Below are positions 1 through 7,541 of a stretch of DNA of 33,518 nucleotides, piece after piece. Under the pieces are notes generated by a model, which saw only the letters and a list, made by a program, of their open reading frames with translations, was not told the DNA's origin and ran no database searches. The DNA is from Candidatus Stoquefichus massiliensis AP9 (lineage in GTDB: Bacteria; Bacillota_I; Bacilli_A; Erysipelotrichales; Coprobacillaceae): NCBI RefSeq assembly GCF_000455285.1, contig NZ_HG005285.1, positions 162,353-195,870 of the forward strand, given 5' to 3'. Each line of letters starts with the position of its first letter. Position 1 is the stretch's first letter. The translations under genes and the position numbers were made by a program.

Positions 1-1978
1 ATGCAACAATATAAGCCATTCCAGTTTGAAACATAACTGTCGCAATGGCTTGTCGCCATGAACCCAATTCACGCTTTGTTGCTGCAAAAGCTGCAATACA
101 AGGCATATATAATACTGTAAACACTAAAAATGTAAATGCACTTAATGGTGTAAATATAGCTGCTAAAGCATTATTTAAAGCAATTGTATTTGAAGCCTGT
201 GTTAAAACAGTTAATGTCGATACAACTGATTCTTTAGCTGTAATACCTGTCATTAATGCCGTTGATGCACGCCAATCACCAAAGCCCAATGGTTCAAATA
301 TAGGTGCTACAAATGAGCCAATAGCTGCTAAAATACTTTGGCTACTATCTGTAATCATTTCAAATCTAAAATTAAAACTCTGTAAAAACCAAATCACTAT
401 AGATGCAATAAAAATAACAGTAAAAGCTTTACGAATAAAATCCTTAGCTTTATCCCATACATTCAATAAAACATTCTTTAAAGTTGGAATACGATAAGCA
501 GGTAATTCCAATACAAAAGGAACAGGTTCTCCCAAAAATACAGTACTTTTCAGTAACATTGCTGAAACAATAGCCACCAATATTCCAATGCAATAAATTG
601 TCATCATTACAATAGCAGCTTTCGTTGGAAAAAAAGCCGCAATAATCATTCCATAAATAGGCAATTTCGCACTACAAGACATAAACGGTGTTAAAACAAT
701 TGTCATCTTTCGATCACGATCACTTGATAATGTACGCGTCGCCATAATAGCTGGAACACTACATCCAAATCCAATCAACATAGGAACAAATGATCGACCT
801 GATAACCCAATTTTTCTTAATGCCTTATCCATAACAAATGCAACACGTGCCATATAACCACTATCTTCTAATAATGATAAAAAGAAGAACAAGATGACAA
901 TCACAGGCAAAAATGATAAAACACTCCCAACACCTGCTAAAATACCATCACCAATCAAGGCACACAGGGGCCAATAAGCAACTTGTCCTTTTTCTAATAA
1001 TGATACAAGTGTATCCGATAAGATCGTTATCCCTTGATCCATTAAATCTTGCAAAGGTGCTCCTATAAGGTAAAAGGTCAAATAAAAGATTAATAACATA
1101 ATTAATATAAAAATTGGAATTCCTAAATACTTATGTGTTAAAAGACAATCAATCTTTTCTGAACGAACTTGCTCTTTTGTTTCACACTCACTAAAAACAC
1201 AATAATAACAAACTTCTTCAATAAAAGAATAACGCATATCAACCAAAGCAGCTTCACGATCTGTTTCAGATTCAGCTTCCATTCCTTCTAAAATATGTTC
1301 AATAATATGACGATCATTATCGCTCACATCCAAAGTTCTAAACATATCTTCATCGCCTTCAATCAGTTTTGTTACACAATACCTTAATGGTAAATGCAAC
1401 CCATGAACACGCTGTTCAACAATATGTGAGATAGAATGAATTGCTTTATGAACAGGACCATGACATAAATCTAAGTGTCTTGCAGGTTTTCCTATATTCT
1501 TTTCAATTGCAGTAATAACATCTTCAATTCCTTCATTTTTACTTGCAGAAATAGGAACAATTTCCATCCCTAAGCGTTCTTTCAAACCATCCATATCTAT
1601 ACAGTTTCCACTCGCCACAACTTCATCCATCATATTTAAGACAAGAATAATAGGAATGTTTAATTCCATTAACTGCATTGTTAAATAAAGGTTTCTTTCA
1701 ATATTAGTTGCATCAACAATATTAATAATAAGATCTGGATGTTCTTCTAATAAATATTGGATTGAAACAATTTCCTCTGATGTGTATGGCGATAAAGAAT
1801 AGATACCTGGTAAATCAATTAATTCAAATTCATCTTTATGTTTTTTTATAAAACCTTTTTTTTGTTCAACTGTCACACCTGGAAAATTACCAACATGCTG
1901 AGAAGAACCTGTTAAAGCATTAAATAAAGTTGTTTTCCCACAATTCTGATTACCTATCAATGCTATTTTTCTATTCAT
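1..1978 (-). CDS. feoB: Ferrous iron transporter FeoB (3' end beyond window)
   Basis: This is the GTP-dependent Fe2+ permease of the inner membrane. About 659 codons are visible and the reading frame is still open at base 1, so the C-terminus is missing. The N-terminal G domain shows the P-loop GNQNCGKTTLFN near residue 9, the G3 motif DLPGIYSL near residue 54 and the G4 motif NMMD near residue 117. A helical spacer of about 100 residues follows, then hydrophobic segments from about residue 275. One of these blocks carries GYMARVAFVMDKALRKIGLSG, cut here to the part typical of FeoB gate regions. The ATG lies inside the last codons of feoA (ATGAATAG, 8 nt overlap), so translation is probably coupled. 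The family assignment is secure; no Fur-like site was recognised. Confidence 0.95.
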   Translation of the reverse strand, partial: MNRKIALIGNQNCGKTTLFNALTGSSQHVGNFPGVTVEQKKGFIKKHKDEFELIDLPGIYSLSPYTSEEIVSIQYLLEEHPDLIINIVDATNIERNLYLTMQLMELNIPIILVLNMMDEVVASGNCIDMDGLKERLGMEIVPISASKNEGIEDVITAIEKNIGKPARHLDLCHGPVHKAIHSISHIVEQRVHGLHLPLRYCVTKLIEGDEDMFRTLDVSDNDRHIIEHILEGMEAESETDREAALVDMRYSFIEEVCYYCVFSECETKEQVRSEKIDCLLTHKYLGIPIFILIMLLIFYLTFYLIGAPLQDLMDQGITILSDTLVSLLEKGQVAYWPLCALIGDGILAGVGSVLSFLPVIVILFFFLSLLEDSGYMARVAFVMDKALRKIGLSGRSFVPMLIGFGCSVPAIMATRTLSSDRDRKMTIVLTPFMSCSAKLPIYGMIIAAFFPTKAAIVMMTIYCIGILVAIVSAMLLKSTVFLGEPVPFVLELPAYRIPTLKNVLLNVWDKAKDFIRKAFTVIFIASIVIWFLQSFNFRFEMITDSSQSILAAIGSFVAPIFEPLGFGDWRASTALMTGITAKESVVSTLTVLTQASNTIALNNALAAIFTPLSAFTFLVFTVLYMPCIAAFAATKRELGSWRQAIATVMFQTGMAYIVA

Positions 1979-2204
1979 CATGTTCCTCCCTAACTTCAAT
2001 TCTGGAAGCATCATCTTTTCTTAATGTTAAAACATAACTGCGTAAATAAACTTCAATAGGATCACCCATTGGTGCAATCTTCCGTACTTTAATCTTTGTT
2101 TTAGGCGTTAAACCCATTTCTAATAAACGGCGTCTTAATAAACCTTGACCACCGACTGATTCAATCACAACCATCTTTCCTGGCTGAACTTCATCTAAAG
2201 TCAT
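1971..2204 (-). CDS. feoA: Ferrous iron transport protein FeoA
   Basis: A 77-residue cytoplasmic SH3-like protein of normal FeoA length. It begins MTLDEVQPGKMVVIESVGGQG and has the family's glycine-rich turn, then RRRLLEMGLTPKTKIKVRK and a C-terminal PIEVYLRSYVLTLRKDDA strand pattern. FeoA is known to assist FeoB; its exact role is debated. The ATG is preceded by a good ribosome-binding site (GGGTGGAG, 3-4 nt upstream). The stop codon overlaps the feoB start by 8 nt, so the two form a minimal feoAB operon without feoC in view. A TATAAT box sits 20 nt upstream of the start codon. Confidence 0.93.
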   Translation of the reverse strand: MTLDEVQPGKMVVIESVGGQGLLRRRLLEMGLTPKTKIKVRKIAPMGDPIEVYLRSYVLTLRKDDASRIEVREEHDE

Positions 2205-2224
2205 AACTCCACCCCATTTCTTCT

Positions 2225-2230
2225 ATTATA
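2225..2230 (-). promoter_or_regulatory. -10 box of the feoAB promoter
   Basis: On the minus strand TATAAT lies about 20 nt upstream of the feoA ATG. The hexamer 17 nt upstream (TTTCAA) is a poor match to a -35 box, so activation or a weak promoter is possible. No clear Fur or DtxR palindrome was seen around it. Confidence 0.5.
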
Positions 2231-2280
2231 ACTTATTTTTAGATGTTTTGAAACCATCGATTTTGATTTAAAGAAAAGAA

Positions 2281-2299
2281 GTAGAAAACTATTTTCCAC
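2281..2299 (-). terminator. Weak terminator after the zinc ATPase operon
   Basis: Read on the minus strand, GTGGAAAA and TTTTCTAC form an 8-bp stem with one mismatch and a 3-nt loop. It overlaps the TAG of the transglutaminase-like gene and is followed by a T-rich run (TTCTTTTCTTT). The stem is weak, so read-through into feoAB is possible. Confidence 0.4.
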
Positions 2300-2972
2300 C
2301 TCTTAATTTCTTAACTTTATGATTCATCCAGTGTCTAACAATATGCTGGTATACCCATCGTTTCAAGATATTAATATTTTGATGATAATTTTGATAAAAA
2401 TCATCCGGTGTTTTGTATATTCCTAAGTCTTTGACAAGCGCTTCTTTTTGAATATAAGTATCATTTAAAGACCAGTTTACATCAACTGTTTGTAAATTCT
2501 TAACAGCCACTGCATAACCACAAAATTTTATCTTTTGAGGATATCTATTTTGAATAGCCAATAAATAATTTTTATCTAAAATAACACCTTCACACACATA
2601 CCAGTTTCCCTGTATAAAAACCTCTACCCAACTATGAATAATCTCCTGTGGAGATAAATGATAGATGATCCCACTTAAAATTCCCTTTTGTAAAGCTTTA
2701 TCAACAGTTGCTCCATGTAATCGACACTCGATATGACAGTATCTTAATAAATCCATTAATAAGATAGCTTTTGTATTACATTGTCCATATCCATCTTTTA
2801 AAATCAGACTTGCCAGACGATAATCCTCTTTATTATAACCAAAGAGGATATCATTGGAAACAAAATTATAAATAGCTTTCACTTTTTCAACATCGCCTAA
2901 CTGTAGCCACCCTTTTTCATAAATGAGTCTTTCAATACTTGGATGATTATCTAAACAAAATGTTTCTTTCAT
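2289..2972 (-). CDS. Transglutaminase-like domain protein
   Basis: A 227-residue protein without signal peptide or membrane segment. It shows the three catalytic blocks of the transglutaminase-like (papain-fold) superfamily: Cys in GYGQCNTKA (about residue 65), His in IIHSWVEVF (about 113) and Asp in CEGVILD (about 132). Such domains act as proteases, amidases or cross-linkers; the substrate here is unknown. The ATG overlaps the stop of the upstream zinc/cadmium ATPase gene by 4 nt (ATGA), so it is the third gene of the arsR-ATPase operon and is probably translated by re-initiation. Nothing links this domain with metal export in the families I know, so the coupling is the notable point. The domain call is strong and the function is open. 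Confidence 0.75.
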   Translation of the reverse strand: MKETFCLDNHPSIERLIYEKGWLQLGDVEKVKAIYNFVSNDILFGYNKEDYRLASLILKDGYGQCNTKAILLMDLLRYCHIECRLHGATVDKALQKGILSGIIYHLSPQEIIHSWVEVFIQGNWYVCEGVILDKNYLLAIQNRYPQKIKFCGYAVAVKNLQTVDVNWSLNDTYIQKEALVKDLGIYKTPDDFYQNYHQNINILKRWVYQHIVRHWMNHKVKKLRGGK

Positions 2973-5440
2973 CGTAATACACGCATTGAATTTAAAATAG
3001 CAACCAGTGTTACACCTACATCAGCAAAAACACCCATCCACATATTAGACAATCCAAACATCGTTAGTAATAAAACCCCAATTTTAATGACTAAAGTAAA
3101 TGTCACATTTTGTTTTAAAATTTTATTTGTTTTATGTGATATGACAATCGCATCTTTAATCGTTTCAATATTATCTTGCATTAAAACAACATCTGCTGCT
3201 TCAATAGCTGCATCACTACCAACCCCACCCATAGCAATACCAACATCTGCTCTTGCAAGAACTGGTGCATCATTAATGCCATCTCCAACAAAAGCAACAT
3301 AACCATGTTTTTGATTTAATAATTGTTCAACTTTAGCAACCTTATCTTGAGGTAATAATTCACTGTAAACAGTATCAATACCTAATTTTTTAGCCACATC
3401 CTGAGCCACACGATGATGATCTCCAGTTAACATAACTGTATTTTTAATTCCTACTTGTTTTAATGCCTGAATACCTTTTATTGTTGTTTCTTTTATTTGA
3501 TCAGCAACAACAATAGATCCTGCAAACTGTCCATCAATTGCTACATAAACAATTGTCCCTACAGTCGTTGGTTCAATAATTTCAATTTTCTGATCAGCAA
3601 AGAAAGATGCATTTCCTAAAACAACATGTTTATCAAGAATCTTCACATCGATTCCTTTACCTGCAATCTCTTTAAAATCATGTATTTGACTCTCATCAAT
3701 ATCCTGATGATATTTTGCTACAATACTTTTAGCAATAGGATGATTACTATAAAACTCACCATAAGCTCCATACATTAATAAATCATCATTACCATTAACT
3801 TCAACAACATCAAATGATCCTTTTGTTAATGTTCCTGTTTTATCAAAAACAACTGTATCCACATCTTTTAATAGTTCTAAATAATTTCCACCTTTAATTA
3901 AAGCACCTAATTTACTAGCTTTCCCTAATCCTGCATATAATCCTAAAGGAATAGAAATAACCAGTGCACAAGGACAAGAAACTACCAAAAATGTCAAAGC
4001 ACGATATAGCCATTCATTAAAGATTGCATCCTCAAAGATAAACATTGGAACAATAGCTAATAAGACAGCTAATCCAACAACAGTAGGTGTATAGATTTTT
4101 GCAAATCTTGTAATAAACTTCTCAATTGGTGCTTTTTTACTTGCAGCATTTTCCATAAGTTCTAAAATTTTTGAAACTGTAGAGTCAACATATGGTTTTG
4201 TTACTTTCACTTCTAAGATTTCTGTTAAATTAACAACGCCTGCTAAAACATCTTCATTTTGACTCACTTCTCGTGGAACTGATTCACCTGTTAAACTTGA
4301 CGTATCAAGCATAGAATGTCCACTTATGACAATTCCATCTAATGGGATTTTTTCTCCCACTTTAACAACAAGTATATCTCCAACTTTCACTTCATCAGGT
4401 TCTACTTTCATAACACCTTGTGATGTTTTTAAGTTTGCATACTCACTCTTAATATCCATCAATGAAGAAATAGAACTTCTCGTTTTATTCACAGCATAAG
4501 ATTGAAAAATTTCACCAATAGAATAAAACAACAACACTGCTACTGCTTCAGCATAATCACCTATAATAAATGCCCCAATAGTAGCAACACTCATTAAGAA
4601 ATTTTCATCAAAGATTTCTCCTCTTAATATATTTTTCATTGCCTTTAAAATAACATCATATCCAATCAATACATAAGCAGCTAAAAATCCAATAAATGCA
4701 AATGATTGAGTTTTCAATAATATACTAACAATATAGATAATAACTCCAACAATTAAAGACAAATGATCTTTCCAAACAAAAAGTTTAGGTTTTTCAATAA
4801 CACGTTTCTCATCTTTATAAGATAAAGCAACTCCATCCTCAACATGATCAATCGTCTTTTGTAAAGCATGAAACAAATTATCTTTACTCACTTGCCCATG
4901 TGGTTTCACTTGTAATGTTTCTGTTGAAAAATTTAAAACAGCTTTTTCTACTTCTTCCATCTTTTGAATGGCTTCTTCAACTTTCATAGCACATGAAGCA
5001 CAATCAAGTCCTGCAACATGATATGCAATAACATTCTTTGCATCTAATAAGCGATGATCCTCACTATGTTCATGACCACAATCACAATGTTCATGATCGT
5101 GATGATGTTCATGTCCGCATCCGCAAGTTTCACCTTCTCCATGATGATGTTCATGAGCACATGTTTCTCCATCATCATGGTGATGAGTATGTTCACTATG
5201 ATGATGTTTGGATTGACGTGAATGTTTATCTTTTTCTTCAAGTGTAACCTCTGGCTCTAATTTTTGTATAGCTTTTTCTAACTCATGAATATCAATCTCA
5301 TTATCTGATTCAATCATGAGTAATTCATTAGCAAACGATAGTGTACATTCATTTATATCATTTCTTTTATTGATCATATCTTCAATCTTTTGAGCACATG
5401 AAGCACAATCAAGATTTTTAATTACATATTTTTTTATCAT
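2969..5440 (-). CDS. cadA: Zn2+/Cd2+-type P1B ATPase with two HMA domains
   Basis: An 823-residue metal-exporting P-type ATPase of the inner membrane. HMA domain 1 has CASC at residues 12-15. A His/Cys-rich linker covers about residues 73-129, and HMA domain 2 has CASC at 147-150. The core follows: TGES at 384-387, the metal-binding CPC at 489-491, the phosphorylated Asp in DKTGTLT (D533), the HP motif at 567-568 and GDGINDAP near 715. A Lys in the penultimate membrane helix (TLVIKIG) and an Asp in the last one (FADVGVTL) fit the ZntA/CadA group rather than the copper pumps. The start follows AGGAGCG, which overlaps the arsR stop region; the intergenic gap is 12 nt. Expression is probably under the upstream ArsR-type repressor. 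Metal preference (Zn, Cd, Pb, possibly Co) cannot be fixed from sequence. Confidence 0.93.
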   Translation of the reverse strand: MIKKYVIKNLDCASCAQKIEDMINKRNDINECTLSFANELLMIESDNEIDIHELEKAIQKLEPEVTLEEKDKHSRQSKHHHSEHTHHHDDGETCAHEHHHGEGETCGCGHEHHHDHEHCDCGHEHSEDHRLLDAKNVIAYHVAGLDCASCAMKVEEAIQKMEEVEKAVLNFSTETLQVKPHGQVSKDNLFHALQKTIDHVEDGVALSYKDEKRVIEKPKLFVWKDHLSLIVGVIIYIVSILLKTQSFAFIGFLAAYVLIGYDVILKAMKNILRGEIFDENFLMSVATIGAFIIGDYAEAVAVLLFYSIGEIFQSYAVNKTRSSISSLMDIKSEYANLKTSQGVMKVEPDEVKVGDILVVKVGEKIPLDGIVISGHSMLDTSSLTGESVPREVSQNEDVLAGVVNLTEILEVKVTKPYVDSTVSKILELMENAASKKAPIEKFITRFAKIYTPTVVGLAVLLAIVPMFIFEDAIFNEWLYRALTFLVVSCPCALVISIPLGLYAGLGKASKLGALIKGGNYLELLKDVDTVVFDKTGTLTKGSFDVVEVNGNDDLLMYGAYGEFYSNHPIAKSIVAKYHQDIDESQIHDFKEIAGKGIDVKILDKHVVLGNASFFADQKIEIIEPTTVGTIVYVAIDGQFAGSIVVADQIKETTIKGIQALKQVGIKNTVMLTGDHHRVAQDVAKKLGIDTVYSELLPQDKVAKVEQLLNQKHGYVAFVGDGINDAPVLARADVGIAMGGVGSDAAIEAADVVLMQDNIETIKDAIVISHKTNKILKQNVTFTLVIKIGVLLLTMFGLSNMWMGVFADVGVTLVAILNSMRVLR

Positions 5441-5452
5441 ATTTATTCGCTC

Positions 5453-5791
5453 CTATTCAATAACATGTTTATACCCAGCATCGAAGATTTGTTGTACATG
5501 TTCATCATCCAATGAATAATACATCATTTTTCCATCTCTTCTAAATTTAACAAGATTAGCTGTTTTTAATATTCTTAACTGATGTGAAATTGCTGATTGT
5601 GTCATTTGCAAAGTTGCAGCCAAATCATAAACACACATTTCTGATTCAAAGAGTGCACATATAATTTTAATTCGTGTAGAATCGCCAAAAACTTTAAATA
5701 ACTCTGCAACATCATACAAAATTTCCTCATCAGGCAATGATTTTGTCACTTGATCAACCACTTTTTGGTTAACAATCGTTGATTTATCCAT
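5453..5791 (-). CDS. ArsR/SmtB-family metal-sensing repressor
   Basis: A 112-residue winged-helix repressor. The core runs from LFKVFGDSTRIKIICAL (about 31-47) through the recognition helix TQSAISHQLRIL (64-75) to the wing FRRDGKMMYYSL. The C-terminal helix holds D96, H98, H109 and E112, the same residues and spacing as the known alpha-5 zinc site of SmtB (Asp-x-His-x10-His-x2-Glu). At the alpha-3 position there is only one Cys (C53), so the CadC-type thiolate site is incomplete. This suggests zinc sensing more than cadmium or lead sensing. The ATG follows GGGAGGA. A 26-bp operator-like palindrome lies just upstream, so auto-repression released by zinc is likely. Confidence 0.9.
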   Translation of the reverse strand: MDKSTIVNQKVVDQVTKSLPDEEILYDVAELFKVFGDSTRIKIICALFESEMCVYDLAATLQMTQSAISHQLRILKTANLVKFRRDGKMMYYSLDDEHVQQIFDAGYKHVIE

Positions 5792-5802
5792 AGTTTCCTC
5801 CC

Positions 5803-5828
5803 GTCATATGAACAATTATTCATATGAC
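5803..5828. promoter_or_regulatory. ArsR-type operator palindrome
   Basis: A 26-bp inverted repeat with perfect 10-bp arms (GTCATATGAA and TTCATATGAC) around a 6-bp centre (CAATTA). The inner part, TGAA-6-TTCA, matches the usual SmtB/CzrA operator pattern. It covers the expected transcription start of the arsR promoter and ends next to the arsR ribosome-binding site, so bound repressor would block the polymerase. Confidence 0.8.
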
Positions 5829-5834
5829 AATATG

Positions 5835-5863
5835 ATTATATAATGAATTGATTGACAAGTCAA
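5835..5863 (-). promoter_or_regulatory. Promoter of the arsR-ATPase operon
   Basis: On the minus strand TTGACT (5858-5863), a 17-nt spacer and TATAAT (5835-5840) make a near-consensus sigma-A promoter. The start point would fall at the edge of the operator palindrome. Confidence 0.8.
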
Positions 5864-5879
5864 CAGATTTTGGTAAAAT
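5852..5879 (+). promoter_or_regulatory. Promoter of the nicotinamidase-like gene
   Basis: TTGACA (5852-5857), a 16-nt spacer ending in TGG, and TAAAAT (5874-5879). Its -35 hexamer lies beside and partly mirrors the -35 hexamer of the divergent arsR promoter; together they form TTGAC-AA-GTCAA. The two promoters therefore cannot easily be bound by polymerase at the same time. Confidence 0.7.
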
Positions 5880-5900
5880 ATATAAAAACGGGGTGAAAAT

Positions 5901-6422
5901 ATGAAGAGATTATTAGTTGTCGTAGATTTTCAAAATGATTTTGTATCAGGAAGCTTAGGATTTGAAAAAGCTAAAGAATTAGAAAACCATATTGTCAATC
6001 TTATTAAGGAGTATCATATGAATGGGGATGAAATTGTTTATACAATGGATACCCATACAAATAGTTATCTAGAAACATACGAAGGAAAGCATTTACCAGT
6101 AGAACATTGTATTGAGCATACTGAAGGATGGGAACTTTATGGCAAAGTTGGGGAATTATTACAAGATTGTTTATGTTTTAAAAAGCCTACATTTCCATCA
6201 TTAGATTTAGCTTATTATTTAGAGGGTAAAGAATATAAAGATATTACATTTGTAGGAGTTGTTTCTCACATTTGTGTTTTATCTAATGCTATTATGGCCA
6301 AAGCCGCACAACCTGATACACCTATATGTGTAGATTTAAGAGGAACTGCAAGTGCTGATGAGAAAGTTCATCTAGAAAGTATTGATGTTATGAAATCAAT
6401 GCAAATAGAAATCATAGAATAA
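5901..6422 (+). CDS. pncA: Nicotinamidase-like cysteine hydrolase (isochorismatase family)
   Basis: A 173-residue cytoplasmic hydrolase. The isochorismatase-fold triad is visible: Asp9 in VVDFQNDF, Lys94 or Lys95 in FKKPTF, and Cys125 in VSHICVLSNA. The metal-binding pattern DTH (D50, H52) and LPVEHC (H69) is the one known from nicotinamidases. PncA converts nicotinamide to nicotinate, the substrate of the pncB product encoded at 28.2-29.7 kb, which supports this reading. The protein is slightly shorter than typical PncA (about 180-210 residues), so another amide or isochorismatase-like substrate is possible. The start follows GGGGTGA. It is a single gene, divergent from arsR and closed by the terminator at 6427-6466. 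Confidence 0.65.
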   Translation: MKRLLVVVDFQNDFVSGSLGFEKAKELENHIVNLIKEYHMNGDEIVYTMDTHTNSYLETYEGKHLPVEHCIEHTEGWELYGKVGELLQDCLCFKKPTFPSLDLAYYLEGKEYKDITFVGVVSHICVLSNAIMAKAAQPDTPICVDLRGTASADEKVHLESIDVMKSMQIEIIE

Positions 6423-6426
6423 AAGA

Positions 6427-6466
6427 AAAACAGCTTATTCGACATCATAATCGAATAAGCTGTTTT
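6427..6466. terminator. Bidirectional terminator between convergent genes
   Basis: A 16-bp perfect stem (6427-6442 with 6451-6466) and an 8-nt loop, with A/T runs at both outer ends so it can act on both strands. The right arm and loop lie inside the last codons of the minus-strand gene at 6435-6890; only 12 bp separate the two stop codons. Confidence 0.9.
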
Positions 6467-6890
6467 CACGCAATTTAACTTTCTGAATATATTCTACATA
6501 ATCATGTGATTCAATATCATTTCCAAGCAAAGAAACATTGGTTGGATTATTCATGTTATAAACATAAATATAAGCCTGTTCAATTTTTTTTCCTTGTTCA
6601 TTATAGATATCACATAATTCTTTATTATATTCATTCTTAGGATAATCTGGAGCAACATAGCCTTCAAGTTTATCAATAAGTTCCATAGTTTCTTCACTAA
6701 CTTCATGAATTTCACCTAAAATCATATCATGTCCTTCTTTTAAATAAGCAGGATAAACTTTAGCACAAATACTCATAAGACTTCCTTTTGCATATGCGTA
6801 ATAGCGAAATGAATTTTCATTTCTTAAAAACAAATCATAATTATACATTCCTTTTCTTAACGTTCCATAAACAAATATTTTTTGTTTCAT
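6435..6890 (-). CDS. Gamma-glutamylcyclotransferase-like (AIG2/GGCT-fold) protein
   Basis: A 151-residue protein with the family's N-terminal nucleotide-like loop YGTLRKGMYN (8-17), followed by AKGSLMSICAKVYPAY, the strand MILGEIHEVS and LIDKLEGY. Enzymes of this fold release 5-oxoproline (pyroglutamate) from gamma-glutamyl amino acids or gamma-glutamylamines, using a conserved Glu. The ATG overlaps the stop of pcp by one base (TAATG), so it is the last gene of the DUF969-DUF979-pcp operon. Because Pcp also yields pyroglutamate, the placement supports a role in gamma-glutamyl or pyroglutamyl metabolism. The fold is clear; the substrate is inferred. The final ten codons are inside a terminator hairpin. 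Confidence 0.75.
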   Translation of the reverse strand: MKQKIFVYGTLRKGMYNYDLFLRNENSFRYYAYAKGSLMSICAKVYPAYLKEGHDMILGEIHEVSEETMELIDKLEGYVAPDYPKNEYNKELCDIYNEQGKKIEQAYIYVYNMNNPTNVSLLGNDIESHDYVEYIQKVKLRENSLFDYDVE

Positions 6891-7531
6891 TAATGTGTTG
6901 CTCCACCAGTCACTTTTAAGTCTACTTTTGTATCTACAATAGCCTCAATTGCAACTGTAATAGCTTCTACAATCGTATCTAGACTCATACTTGGCATGTT
7001 TTTTTTGTCAATGACTTGTTGTGGTAAAAAAGGAATATGTATAAAACCACTTCTCTTGCCTGGATATTTTGTTTCAACAATATGACGAACACCATATGTC
7101 ACATGATTACATACAAATGTTCCTGCACTATTTGATACAGAAGCAGGAATTTGATGTTCCTGAATACGAGCAACCATTGCTTTGATTGGTAAATTAACAA
7201 AGTAGGCTGCTGGTCCATCAGCGAATACAGGTTCATCAATAATCTGTTGACCAGCATTATCTGGAATGCGACAATCATCTATATTAATCCCAACTCTCTC
7301 TACAGTAATGTCTGTTCTTCCCCCTGCTTGTCCAATTGATAAGACAACATCAGGATCATATTTTTCAATAGCTTGATCGATAACTTCTAATGAACGATGG
7401 CATACTGTAGGAATTTCTAATTTAATGATTTCCGCATCAGCAATTGTATCTGGTAATTTCTTCACAGATTCAATCGCTGGATTAATTTTTTCGCCCCCAA
7501 AGGGATCAAACCCTGTTACTAAAATTTTCAT
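6890..7531 (-). CDS. pcp: Pyrrolidone-carboxylate peptidase (pyroglutamyl peptidase I)
   Basis: A 213-residue cytoplasmic cysteine peptidase of family C15, of normal length. It removes an N-terminal pyroglutamate from peptides. The start [19 protein letters not shown] is diagnostic. The catalytic residues can be placed at Glu in ITVERVGIN (about 80), Cys in SAGTFVCNH (about 143) and His in GFIHIPFLP (about 167). It lies 10 nt after the DUF979 gene and shares a base with the next gene. The operon context suggests that peptides or pyroglutamate are handled together with the two upstream membrane proteins. Confidence 0.95.
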   Translation of the reverse strand: MKILVTGFDPFGGEKINPAIESVKKLPDTIADAEIIKLEIPTVCHRSLEVIDQAIEKYDPDVVLSIGQAGGRTDITVERVGINIDDCRIPDNAGQQIIDEPVFADGPAAYFVNLPIKAMVARIQEHQIPASVSNSAGTFVCNHVTYGVRHIVETKYPGKRSGFIHIPFLPQQVIDKKNMPSMSLDTIVEAITVAIEAIVDTKVDLKVTGGATH

Positions 7532-7541
7532 AAGTCTCCTC

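Noticed and set aside
45-497. Plus-strand open frame of 150 codons
   Set aside because: It is the antisense shadow of feoB; the minus strand encodes clear FeoB membrane segments and there is no ribosome-binding site on the plus strand.
5038-5247. Open frames on both strands rich in His, Asp or Ile/Met
   Set aside because: They are other-frame readings of the His/Cys-rich repeat of the P-type ATPase; low-complexity DNA leaves several frames open.
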